From contig JAMZAV010000306.1 in NCBI GenBank assembly GCA_024449915.1, forward strand, positions 372,001-436,000: a stretch of DNA of 64,000 nt. Direction: 5' to 3'. Positions 1 to 11,645 of the stretch are shown one piece after another. The notes beneath the pieces are model-generated. The model had not been told where the DNA came from, ran no database searches, and saw only the letters and a list, made by a program, of their open reading frames with translations. Source of the DNA: Sweltsa coloradensis. Lineage: Eukaryota > Arthropoda > Insecta > Plecoptera > Chloroperlidae. The position numbers and the translations under genes are program-made. Within the stretch, counting starts at the first letter, position 1. Every line of letters begins with the position of its first letter.

Positions 1-285
1 TTACCAATGTATTTATTTGGCATTTTTTTCTACACCTTTTTTATATTTGATTAATTAATTAATTGCATTTAATATCCTTTTTATTTGTTATCAAAATTGT
101 TGTGTTTTAATGCATTTTTGTTGTTATGTTACTATTTAAAATATTTACTAAACTGTAGTTCATTGTTGTGTCTGCATCTACGTAATTAGATTTATTTAGT
201 TGTCCTCCTTTCTAATTCAGTTTTATAACTGAATAGGATAGACGTTAAATTAATTAATTAAATTAAATAAATGTGCGAACTTTCT
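1..285 (+). repeat. LINE-like 3'-end family, copy 1
   Basis: Matches copies near 30.3, 37.0 and 60.2 kb. Shared landmarks are AATATTTACTAAA, a ...TCTACGTAATTAGATTTA block, GTCCTCCTTT, a stem-loop of the form TCAGTT..AACTGA, then AATAGGATAGACGTTAAAT and an AAAT-type tail. It looks like the conserved 3' UTR of a non-LTR element; no ORF is attached. Confidence 0.6.
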
Positions 286-850
286 GACAACTGTAATGTC
301 AGTCGAGCGAACAGAATCATTCTCTCGTCCGGGAAGAATCCGACGTATATTAAACTTCACAGATCGTTGTCAATAAAACATACATATTTTTATTTATTTC
401 AGAAATTGTACTAATAATCGAATATTAAGGTGCACAACTTCGTAGAAAGTTAGAAAAGGGCCATGAGGTCCCAGCCACATAGTGTCTAGCTTACTATGTC
501 TAAGTTATACCTCTTAAAACCACATTATAAAATACAATAGAAATAAATTAACAAGTAATATAAAAGTAGATAGTAAAGGGTGAACAATGATGGTTTACAA
601 ATAACATAAAATGAAACATACACACAGACATACATAGACAGCCATACAGTCGTATAGATTATACATTTTTATGTCAATTAGCCAGGATCAATCCACGAAT
701 ATGGTCAATTTTTAAATTTTTAACAAAATCTAAAACCCTGAAAATAAATTTAATTTATTAAAATTATTTAAATGGAAATTTCTTGAAAAAAGTTACTAAT
801 AGATCCCTATATTTTCACTTCTATGACAACTAATTAAAATTTCAAACATC
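286..850. other. Intergenic, no gene seen
   Basis: AT-rich sequence without supportable coding potential or a recognised repeat. Confidence 0.5.
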
Positions 851-854
851 TGTG

Positions 855-1440
855 GAATCAACCACGTATTTCTATTTTCTAAAAAACGCAAAGTAAGTAA
901 AAATATGGCAGTATTTATAGAATATTAATACTATTATTTTAATATTTTTTTGATTGTGCACACGACAATAATTATTATTGCCTCTTCAAAATAATTATAG
1001 ATAACAGTCCTCCTAGCAAACCAATCAACGTTGATGGTTGTGTTTTTGTGAGATTAAAGTTCAACTGTTTTTCTAGAAGGTGACTGAGAGATATATATTT
1101 TTTACAATTGTCTTTCCTGTGAATTTTTTCTTGAGGCGGTACAAATTGCTACAAAATACCGGTAGCAAAGACAGTTGTGAACAAATCCATTATTTATCTG
1201 AGACACCTTCTAGACAAAATAGTTGAAAATTAATCTCACAAAAACACAACCATCAACGTTGAATGGTGTGCCAGGTGGAACTTAAGTTTAAAATTATTTT
1301 AAAGAGGTGATATCTGACGTGCCAAAAATTTGAAAAATGTTGTTTTGATGATCTAATAGAGCCAGGTTTCAATTCCATTCAATATATTTTACCAGTTGCA
1401 TATTTGAAACAATAGAGAAACTGGGTTTTAAACTAAACCA
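855..1440. repeat. Foldback element, diverged copy
   Basis: Two inverted arms surround a loop near 1100-1180. Both arms carry GTTGATGGTTGTGTTTTTGT or its complement plus TTCTAGAAGGTG/CACCTTCTAGA. The same family is seen at 33551-34186, which is better preserved. It is non-coding. Confidence 0.6.
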
Positions 1441-2009
1441 CCTGAGAGGGAGCGTAGAAGAGGCTGCTGCCTTTGAACACACCGACCTATACCGACCCAA
1501 CTTATCAATGTCCCAACCTCACGAGGGTTAAAGCGAGGAGATAATTAAAGGAAGTAATTATTTAACAGTCTCTTGAGAGGAAGGCTAAATAGTGTGTTCA
1601 TTACAGAGAGCGAACTCTAAGCGGATACTACATGAATGATGAAGACGAAGCTTTGAATAGGCATGTGGTTTACTTCCGACTAAACGGAAATCATGAATCA
1701 ATGATGAAACTATGTGATACCATACCATAATGTATAACAACAAGGAGAATTAGGTAGAAACCCGCGAAATACAGACATTTTGAGGTAAATCCATTTATCC
1801 ATGATGGAGTTGAGATATTCCGGCAGTAAAATTATTGTAATAGAGTATTTTCTTACACCCGTAACATACACACGTAAACACGACAATGTTTGCATAATGG
1901 ACGCCCACCACTTTTACTGATGTAGGCCTACACTGTTTTGTATTTTTTTTGACTGAATTAAATTTGTGTTTTTGTTCAATCGCTATCAGTTACAACGCAT
2001 TGTTTTAAA

Positions 2010-2956
2010 CTAGGAAAACGCTAAAGTCCCGCCGCGTTGATGGATGAGCGTTTTTGTAAGTTTTTAGTTTGCGTGGGACCACTTTTCCTTTGCAAGTGCT
2101 TTGTGAATGCATTGTAGGTGACTGTTGTCAAGTTTCAATTGTTTCTTGTTAGTTGTTATTATAAACCTCAAAAAACACATTTTAAAACCTTTATTTCTAT
2201 GCATTCTGGCTAACTTTGTCAACTTTTGCAACTTTTTCTTACAAAAGGTACTACATCACCATAACCGTAATGTCCATGTGAAATATGAACGTTGTTGCCC
2301 CACCCGTTTGGTCAAAATCGGCCTAAATGTGACGAAAATATCGCACTTAAAGTAAAAAACTCATATTAAAACCTTTATTTCTATAGATTCTAGCTAACTT
2401 TTTCAACTTTTTCTTTCAAAAGGTACTACATCACCATAACCTTAATGTCCATGTGAAATATGAACGTTGTAGCCCCACCCGTTTGGTCACAATCGGTCCG
2501 AATGCGACGAAAATATCGCACTAAAAATCGAAAAACTCATATTAAAACCTTTATTTCTATGGATTCTAGATAACTTTTTCAACTTTTTCTTTAAAAGGGT
2601 ACTTCAACACCATAATCTTAATGTCCATGTGAAATATGAACGTTGTAGCCCCACTCGTTTGGTCAGAATCGGCCCAAATGTGACGAAAATATCGCACTAA
2701 AAATCGAAAAAAATCGTAAAAGTACGATATTCATGAGAAATATTTCTTCGATTGTACCCAAAAACAATACACCTCTAAGTTCAGAGAAAACAAAGGTCCC
2801 CTCAAATTTTCATCAAGATCGCATATGCCGTTTGCCCGGAATCGAGCGAACAAACAGACAGAAAAAAAAAAAAAAAAAACATTGGAGCTAAATTTTTTGG
2901 GGGTCAGTGAAATTGAAGTTTTCGCTTCGCTCGCTACGCTCGCTACGCTCATCCAA
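2010..2956 (-). mobile_element. Non-autonomous Helentron/Helitron2-like element, family A copy 1
   Basis: Read on the minus strand it begins TTGGATGAGCGTAGCGAGCG (5' end at 2956) and ends with a subterminal GCTCATCCA complement, an AACGC..GCGTT hairpin and CTAG at 2010. A T flanks each side. About three ~175-190-bp internal units lie at 2165-2700. No Rep/helicase ORF; the ORFs inside are repeat noise. Confidence 0.6.
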
Positions 2957-3123
2957 TTATTCCACGCCGCCCGCCCGACCGTGCGAGTGTCACGTCCTAC
3001 GATAAAAACCGAACATGGATGGGTGGATGGGATGTGGTCCCGCTTCTTGCATTCCTTTCTTCATGAGGCCAATACAATCTGCATGCATTTATGTGTATTG
3101 TGTATATGTACCATGTCTTATGA

Positions 3124-3892
3124 CTAGGAAAACGCTAAAGTCCCGCCGCGTTGATGGATGAGCTTTTTAAAGTTTTTAGTTTGCGTGGGATATCTTTACT
3201 TTTGCAAGTGCTTTGTTTTGCTGCCTACGCATTCTAGGTGAATGTTGTCAAGTTTCTTTTGTTTCTTGTCAATTGGTATTATTTACCGTAAAAAACTTGT
3301 ATTAAAAGCTTTATTTCTATGGATTCTGGCTAAATTTTTACACTTTTTCTTTCAAAAGGTACTACATAACCATAACCTTAATGTCCATGTATAATATGAA
3401 CGTTGTAGCCCCACCCGTTTGGTCAGAATTGGCCCAAATGGCACGAAAATATCGCACAAAAAGTCAAAAAAAGTATATTAAAAGCTTTATTTCTCTCGAT
3501 TCTGGCTAACTTTTTCAACTTTTTCTTTCAGAAAGCAAAACATCACCATAACCTTAATGTGTATGTGAAATATGAACGTTGTAGCCCCACCCGTTTGGTC
3601 AGAATCGGCCCAAATGGCACGAAAATATCGCACTAAAAATCGAAAAAAATCGTAAAAGTACGATATTCATGAGAAATATTTCTTCGATTGTACCCAAAAA
3701 CGTGGCAAGTCTAAGTTCAGAGAAAACGAAGGTCGTGTCAAATTTTCATCAAGATCGCATATGCCGTTTGCCCGGTAGAGAGCGAACAAACAGACGGAAA
3801 AACAAACAAAAAAAAAAAAAAAAAAAACACATCGAGCTAAATTTTTTGGGGGGTCAGTGAAATTGAAGTCTTCGCTCGCTACGCTCATCCAA
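3124..3892 (-). mobile_element. Helentron-like element, family A copy 2
   Basis: Same termini as copy 1 (CTAG end at 3124, TTGGATGAGC end at 3892), same orientation, and about two internal ~180-bp units. Copies 1 and 2 lie only 167 bp apart. Confidence 0.6.
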
Positions 3893-6384
3893 TGATGAAT
3901 AAATAATAATAATAATAATAATGACCTCCGATTAGTATCGATATTAGTTGAATGATTCCGCTATGATGCAGAATGTTATGTGCGACTCGGAGGGAGCACC
4001 CCAGAACGATGGAATATATTTATGTGTTTATTCCGTACATTCATTATACAATTAATATCATTGAGCATAGAAAAGGTTCTATACTCAAAGATAATATAAC
4101 AAACATACGGATGGATGCCAAATAGCGGACCTATACTTTACTTTATTTAGCTATAAAAGTCATATAAAATATTTACAATTTTGTCTTTTATCAACACGCA
4201 TATTACAATTCATTCCCTATTTTTAAGTATCCATTCATACATTTCATTTTAAAACTATGTATATTATTTATCTTGACCCTTTTACATATGCTGGCAATAT
4301 GTTTTATTCTTTTATTCCTGCATGAATACTAATCGTTGTTAATTTTTAAAAATTACTTACACTTACATTACCATTAATTTTTAGCAGCTTGTCTGGTCTC
4401 TCCACCTCCATGTATTTTCTCCACACTCTTCAATTTTTCTTCTAAATAACTTGTCAAATTGTTATTTTCAATTTTGTATATTAAAGTTAAAATAGTATGT
4501 TATATAATATTTTCTTGAACTGTTAACCACCGTGAATCTTTTATCTTATCTGAAAACCTCAGTAAGATTTACTTCCTATTTTCTTGCAAACTCCCGTACC
4601 CGTGCAAGTGCATGCATGACACAAAGTTCTCTCCAGCTGGAAGAGTATACCAGCCCTCACGATTGTACATCTCCGATACCAATACATCGTGAACAGCTAC
4701 ATGTTCTCAATCTGTCTTCGATTTAAATTAAATCGAACATCTGGGTCCAATAAGTGTATCAAGTTCTCTACATGAAAAGCAGAAACTGTGCTTTGTTAGA
4801 TGGTTGTAACTTACTTCATGCAAGCCCAACGAATGTTTTTTTTTTTATAAAGAATAACAGATCTTGAATTTATATAGTATGTGACATTTCAAAAGCTTTA
4901 GGAAACAGATAAAACGACAACTTAAATGAACACTATTGCAACACAAATATAAAGTTTCAATTTAAAGAATGCTATTTTGCTTAGATTTTAAACGAGATTA
5001 TAATTAGTTAAATTTTGACTAAATACAATTTTACTACAAATACGGTTTGTCTGTTAATTGATAAATAATTCCACTATATATTCTTACCATTTTATGGAAT
5101 AGGTAAAAATTCTAAATTAGTTTAAATTAAATGTAATTAATATTCATCGTTCCACATTACAGGTGTTAGAAATCACCATAATATGTTTATAAAGAGAGGA
5201 AATAAATTTTTGCTACACAATGTTATCTTGACTCTTAGTTAAAAATAAGAATCATCAGTTTAAAAACGCTATTTTTATTTATGTACACACCTCGAATCTA
5301 GCTTTGTAGCTCATGTTTTTTTGCTCGCCAGTAGCCCTAATGGCTGGATTCCATATTACGATGCTTGCTGCTTTACGACCTATTTGGTTGCATGAGGTCC
5401 AAGCTAATTTCGTTTTTAAACCTTGGGCTTTATTAGGTTCATGTGAATTTGAATGTGTCGTTATTTTGAATTCAAATGGAACCTCGAGTAACATAAAAAT
5501 AAATAAAATACATCCGCTTATCTACTCGAATCAGTGAACACACGCATCGCTTATAGGCTACTAGTACTACACAATAGTTTTATGAAATGGTTTGATTATT
5601 TACTAGTGATAACACAGCAACCCCCTCCAATCTAAGGTGATAGCTTTGGGTTTCTAGTGTAGGTGATATTTGTTAGATACATATGCTTTAGTCTAAAAAG
5701 GTACAAAAGCTAATGCAAAAGGCCACTTGCTTAGTAATTTAATCAATTCTCAAAATTATATTAGTAGACTATGTTATGTTGAATGAAACTTTCAAATCGA
5801 TCGAGAAACACCCCTATTTGAAATGTCAAGATCATAATATCAAAGTCAACAAACAGCAGCGGTGTTTGACGTGCAGGGTCAAGTTCTTTAGATAATGACG
5901 TACTTTAGAGCGTAAAATACATCTTTGAAACCCACTCCGGAGCTCTTTCAAGTTGCCAACGCTTTTGAAGTTTCTCGTCATTTGAATGAACTAACCACTG
6001 CTGTGCCGACATGACATTTGTAAAGCAACGAAAGACTTTGTTTTCAACTCCTAAACCCTTTGAAATTATTTACCTCTGCCAACGAGTTTTTGATGTCGCT
6101 AAGCTCTTTGAATCAACCCTTCGATGAGATAACATTTTGTTAGCAACTACACTTTTGTATCAAAGCTCAAAGGAGACATCACAAACACATACCACTCATA
6201 CATTTGACTATCAATCACTTGAAGACTGATTGTTGGATAAGCACGGACAAACCAGATTTTCATGCGGGATAAATGTGTTTATTTTAAAACTCTTGAAGCT
6301 CCACCGACTGTCCAATGGCTTTGTGGTTTGCAGTTGCACCAAAATGTCTAGCTATAGAACAGGAGCCAGAACCTGTGCAGAAAA
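3893..6384. other. Intergenic, no gene seen
   Basis: It begins with an (AAT)n run next to the family A element. The rest is AT-rich with short ORFs only; none shows domain or codon signals I can support. Confidence 0.5.
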
Positions 6385-6740
6385 GTTTCGTTCAACCCAG
6401 TTAGCATCTCAATTCTGACTTGACCACATGGTAGTATGCCTTTTAGAACACCTTTAGGAAAGATGTCACTTCGAATTATGGTAGGTACTACAAATCGGTA
6501 TAAAAAAATAAAAAAATCGGTCAACTGTGTCACGAGCTATGTACATTTTAAGATTGTACCGACTAAGCTTTTCAATGATCGCACATCCAATCGTTGATCG
6601 CACATCCAAAATCAAAATGGATAATAAAAATAAACTGATACCACAATTCTTAGTGACATCCTCCCTAGAGATGTTCCAAAGTTGCTTACTACCTCGCGGT
6701 CAAGTCAGGTTTGATATGCTAACTGGGTGGAGCCAAATTC
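6385..6740. repeat. Inverted repeat with ~95-bp arms
   Basis: The segment around 6388-6480 (CCCAGTTAGCAT..GACTTGACC..GTAGTA..GATGTCACT) reappears inverted at about 6640-6735. This fits a foldback MITE; its ends were not resolved. Confidence 0.5.
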
Positions 6741-7388
6741 ATTTATAGAGGCCTCACAGGAATTAGCTCTTGGACTACTAGAATGGCGCGATCAGAGCGC
6801 ATTTTCAAAATAATTTTAAGCTGTTTTTAGTAGCCGAGCGTAAATATAGGCCACTAAAGAGGATTTTTTAGAAGAAACTTCCAAAGCTTGATTAGGAGAC
6901 AATAATTGTTTGAAACATTATTTTGTTCGCGCCCATCTTTTGTAAACAATCTCCCAGGGTTTCAATTTTGTTGGGTGAAAATTGGAGGTCTAAAAGTGAT
7001 CCAGTAAGTAAACGTAAACCAGATGCAACCGTCTGTTGATTGAGCTCGGACAAATCAAGAAATGTAAGGGTTTATTCTAGAATATTAATTGAACTGTAAT
7101 TCTAATCTGAAAATTTAAAAAAAGTATAGAACATTGTTTAGAAATGAGTTAACGCGTGTATTTGTCAGAGTATACATGCTCATGTTAGTGATTATTTAAT
7201 CAATTATTGACCATAAATATTAAACATATTTTGTAGTAACTTTCCAAACATGGTCCAAAATATATGGTCATATCCTTTGTAACAAATTACGCAAGCTTTA
7301 CAATTTTGGAACGAAAATAAAAGTTCAAAAAAGTGCTCCAGAAAAATGTAAATCTGTTGGATTTGGTGACATTTATCATGTTATATTT

Positions 7389-9171
7389 TTGGATGAGCGT
7401 AGCGAGCGAAGCAAAGATTACTACACTGGAGAAAAAAATCCTGAATGTTTTTTTTTTCTGTTTGTATTTTTGTGTGTCTGTGAACACGATTCCGGCTAAA
7501 CCGATTCTACAATAGGGAAGTCTCACCAGTTTTAGATATTAGCGCTGGTGTACAGAATCAGTAGATATTCACTTAAAAACACCATCGCCGTAGTTTATAA
7601 CACTCTAAAGTAAAAACTGTATACTCCACAGAGGTACAAAGTTTTACGTTTACTCTTTCCCGCGCTTTTATCGTGAAAAGACGTGTGACGTCATAACCCT
7701 AAAGACATTGTTGGTAATGAATGAAATTGACCACGGCCTTCTAGATCACGGAGCAAAATTCGCCGCTCGGCCGTTCACCAGCTCGTGTTATAACAAAAGT
7801 CCATTGTTGACATTTTCTTTATAAATGTTTTCGTAAAACCATTAATTGTTAAAAATGTATACACAAATGTGCAAATCTTACATCTTGTAATACAAATTAT
7901 TGTTTATTAGTATTTCTTAATCATACTACAAACAAATTTTATTCTAAAAGTGCTTCTAGAAGTAAGATAATCATCAAAAATGCTGTTTATTCAATGAGCA
8001 CACGGTGATTGGTTGTAGGGTTATGACGTATTGCCCTGTTTTTCCCGCCATTATTACGCTAAATCTTTAAACTCACTTTAGTGACTGAAAATGTTTTTGA
8101 AATAACGAAAATGTTATATTTATGTAATCAGAAATTGGCCCTGAATATAGTAGAATAATAAAAAATATTTGTGAGTCTTCCCTATTGTGATGACATTTTC
8201 TGGAGACCTTTCAAATTTCTGAACTTATAACTGCACTATTCGAAAAATCAATCGAAAAATTATTTCTCATAAAAATCGCAATTTTCCGATTTTTTTCGTT
8301 TTTTTTTTTGTTTTTGTTTGTATTTTTGTGTGTTTGTTAACACGATTCCAGCTAAACCGATACTCCAATTGCGATGAAATTTTCTGGAGGCCTTCAAAAT
8401 CTCTGGACTTAGAACTGCCACGTTTTTGAGCGCAATCGAAAGATTATTTCTCATGAAAATCGCAATTTTACGATTTTTTTTCTTATTTTTTCTGTTTGTA
8501 TTTTTGTGTGTTTGTTAACACGATTCCGGCTAAATCGATACTCCAATTGCGATGAAATTTTCTGGAGGCCTTCGAAATCTTGTAACTTAGAACTGCCACG
8601 TTTTTGAGCGCAATCGAAAAATTATTTCTCATTAAAATTGCAATTTTATGATCTTTTTCGATTTTTTAAAAAATTCTTCGACTTATAACACCTTCATTCT
8701 TTATCCGATTGTAATGATTTTTTCACAGAACCAAAATTTTATGAATTAATATATTCGTGTGAAATTTGAGCGCAATCGAAAAATTATTTCTTATGAAAAT
8801 CGCAATAATTGTCGATTGTTTTATATTTTAAAAACATTCTTCGACTTATCACACCAACATGCTTTATCTGACTGTAATAATTTTTTCACAAATTTGAGCG
8901 CGATTGAAAAATAATTTCTCGTGAAAATCGCAATTTTACGCTTTTGTCGTTTAAAAAACAATTTGTTCGACTTATAACACCTACATGCTTTATCCGATTG
9001 TAATGATATTATCACATAACCTTAATTTTATGAATTTATATATTTGTGTAAAATTTGAGCGTAATCGAAAAATAATTTTTCATGAAAATCGCAATTTTAC
9101 GCTTTTTTCGTTTAAAAAAACATTAGCTCATCCAACAACGCGCCTGAAAAAGCGTTTGCGAAGCTTCCTAG
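7389..9171 (+). mobile_element. Helentron-like element, family B copy 1, with nested MITE
   Basis: 5' end TTGGATGAGCGTAGCGAGCG. The 3' end has CTCATCCAACAACGC, a GCGTT hairpin partner and CTAG at 9168-9171 followed by T. The internal ~180-bp units carry repeated CACGATTCC and GATGAAATTTTCTGG blocks. It is interrupted by the element at 7511-8186. Confidence 0.6.
7511..8186. mobile_element. Nested TIR element (~675 bp)
   Basis: Terminal inverted repeats AATAGGGAAGTCTCAC and GTGAGTCTTCCCTATT. Subterminal GACGTCATAACCCT is also found inverted. It splits a host unit that is intact elsewhere in the same element. Non-coding. Confidence 0.6.
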
Positions 9172-10789
9172 TTAATAACATAGTTCCGAATTGCCCTACT
9201 TGATGCTGGCGTCGCACGCGGGTAAATCGTGCCCAACCATTTAGTCGATCACTGGTTGGTCATTGTTCGCTCGTCTATAGTGTATGTGTCGACATGGTTT
9301 GGTAGGTTCGAATAAAAATACATCCAATAAAAAATCATTCATGTGTCTGGGCATGTATTTTCCACATACGAATTCACTTTTTACATATTTCATTTAAAAT
9401 TGCCCCATGCTCAGCCAACCGTTTTAAATTGTAATTGTTATCAACTGTGAATTGTTTGGCCATGCGAATTGAATTACTCTATAGCACAAAGATAGAGTTC
9501 ACACGCAGTGTTTCTGTGCGTTATTCAGCTTGATTATCCCCTACGAGGTGGATCAGGCGAACAGAAGAGCGTCAACAACAGAGGCCACTCGATATTACAC
9601 TGAGAGCCAATCAATTACATCGTGTGGTGAGGTTGCCATCACAATCGACTGAAGCTCAGTCGATTATTTCGCGTCGTGTTTGAGAACTTGTGGCTGGTTT
9701 GACACGGCTGGACACGAGATTGAACACTATCAAACCAAACAGAGTGCACGCAGTCTTGTTTGAAGATGCAAATAGAATGTCCACATCAACTGCATCCTAG
9801 ATTATAGTTCACAGTTAGCTCCAGAGTGAGTTATAACGGATATAACGGAGAAAATTGGCTACGCAGTCTTGTTTCAACGTGCGAGGTCAATTTAGTTTTA
9901 AATCAAATGGTAGATCTAGCGTTTCAATGTACTTGAGTGCATATTGGTAAAAATAATAATATTGGAATTGCTGGAATTGTCAATTTCTGTGAAAACTTTG
10001 CTATTCTAATATGTTATACACTCCAGAAATTTGAAACTTTAGAAATTTGTTAAGAAAGGGTTTTACGTAGCCTATGTCTTTGTCCGAGTAGACATTTTCA
10101 TATTACTGGATAGGTTTTATCAGTTGCTGACAGCTGACCGTAAATATTTCACAAAAGAGATGTATTAAATTTCTAAACTTATTTAGGCGTTATATTTATT
10201 AAAATAATGGACATTTTGCACTTGTAGGTTGATAATAACCTGTTGTTAGGGATAGACAAATATAACCATACCCTTTGTAAACAACTTTCGTAATCATACG
10301 TGGGAGACTGTTATACAAGAGCATAGTCAATGATTGACATCTGTTCGTTATTGGGAAAGAAGAATAAAAATTGTGTTAAAAGCTGGTATAACTATGTGTG
10401 CCAAGAAATCTGGAGAAAGAAGTAAGTAGCCTACCCTATGCATTAAAAACATGACGTCCAATTTTAGAGATTTTAAAATCTCCCTGAAAGTAGTACAACG
10501 TAGTAGTTTAATAACGGAATCATTCAACAGATAAAAACACCCGAGTTTTTGTATATAGGTTGGGTATTCAAATTGAGCCTTCGCTTCACACCAAAAATGT
10601 GAAATGTTATAATATTCGAACATCTACAGAAAGAAACACATTACTTACACAAAACGATTTTGGTGGTTTAAAATATAATAGTAAAGTATTAAACATGATT
10701 AAAAAAATTATAAGTACATCAAAACAGTTTTTTAAACGCACGTTAAAGTTTATTCAAGGGTGCTTTAGCAAAGGTACCTATACTGACAA
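9172..10789. other. Intergenic, no gene seen
   Basis: AT-rich, no recognised exon. A short stretch near 9235-9280 resembles the 3' half of the tRNA-Gly-like SINE (GTTGGTCATTGTTCGCTCG). Confidence 0.4.
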
Positions 10790-11645
10790 CTGAATGACTC
10801 GTGAGCCATGTGAGATTGTGAGCCATGTGTTGAGTACCCGGTAACATTCCCTTTCTTTCCCCCTACCTAAGGCATCTCTAGCCCATCATAGGCTTGAGTG
10901 GCGCATTATGGCCTTACAGTTGACGTACCCTTTTACAACTAAACTTATAAACCCTATTATTTATACCAATATAATTATCAAATTTAAATGCAAATGTTCC
11001 CGGATACTCAACACATGACTAGCTCACTCGTCTAACAACGACTTTGTCGTTTCCCTAGTCTAGTTGGCTAAGACGCCGTTATACCCGAAATCTGGAAGTC
11101 CTATGTGTTGAAACCCCCGGTCGGAAAATATTTTTTAAATTTCTGGATTGTATTTAAAACATTATAAAACATGTTTTGAAATGCATACAATACTATGGAA
11201 AACATAGCTAATACGAAATACGAGTAAAGATTGCAAGGGTTACTCAATGTCCCAGCGGAATTTAGGGGAAACCTTGGTCGTACAATATTTGATAAACCTT
11301 GGTCACTGCTATGCATGACAAAAATTATTCCTATGCATGACAAAAATTATTCGATAAAAATGACTTCTTCAAGAACAAAAGCATTGTTGTTAAAATGAAA
11401 CCTACTACATTTCAAGCATCTTTTCCAATTTATTTTTTCTTGTAGGTTTAAATCGCAACATATTGTGCTCATTTTGTTAGCAGTTCTCAGTTATCTGGTC
11501 ACGGATGTCTCTTTAAAATTTAAGCTCAATCTATTTGGCCGTTCGGCCGTATGGACCGGACAAACAGACATACATACATAATTAATCACGACCAAGGCCC
11601 GTTTGACTTGCGTTGAGACTTCGTTCGCTGCGCTCACTCGTCTAA
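10790..11645 (-). mobile_element. Helentron-like element, family C copy 1
   Basis: Its minus-strand 5' end is TTAGACGAGTGAGCGCAGCG at 11645. Inside lies a plus-oriented 3' terminus (AACGAC-TTT-GTCGTT hairpin, then CTAG at 11055-11058), followed by a tRNA-like SINE unit. The outer 3' end near 10790 is degraded. Confidence 0.5.
11056..11190 (+). repeat. tRNA-derived SINE unit (type U) inside family C
   Basis: A box A-like TAGTTGGCTAAGACGC, a degraded box B, and a TTAAATTTCTGGATTGTATT block are shared with 25664-25765 and with the free copy at 54288. Confidence 0.4.

Noticed and set aside
2731..3888. Paired ORFs MSVASEAKTS.. and MPFARNRANKQ..
   Set aside because: They fall at the 5' ends of the Helentron-like elements and recur only because the repeat recurs; both strands are open over a poly-A run.
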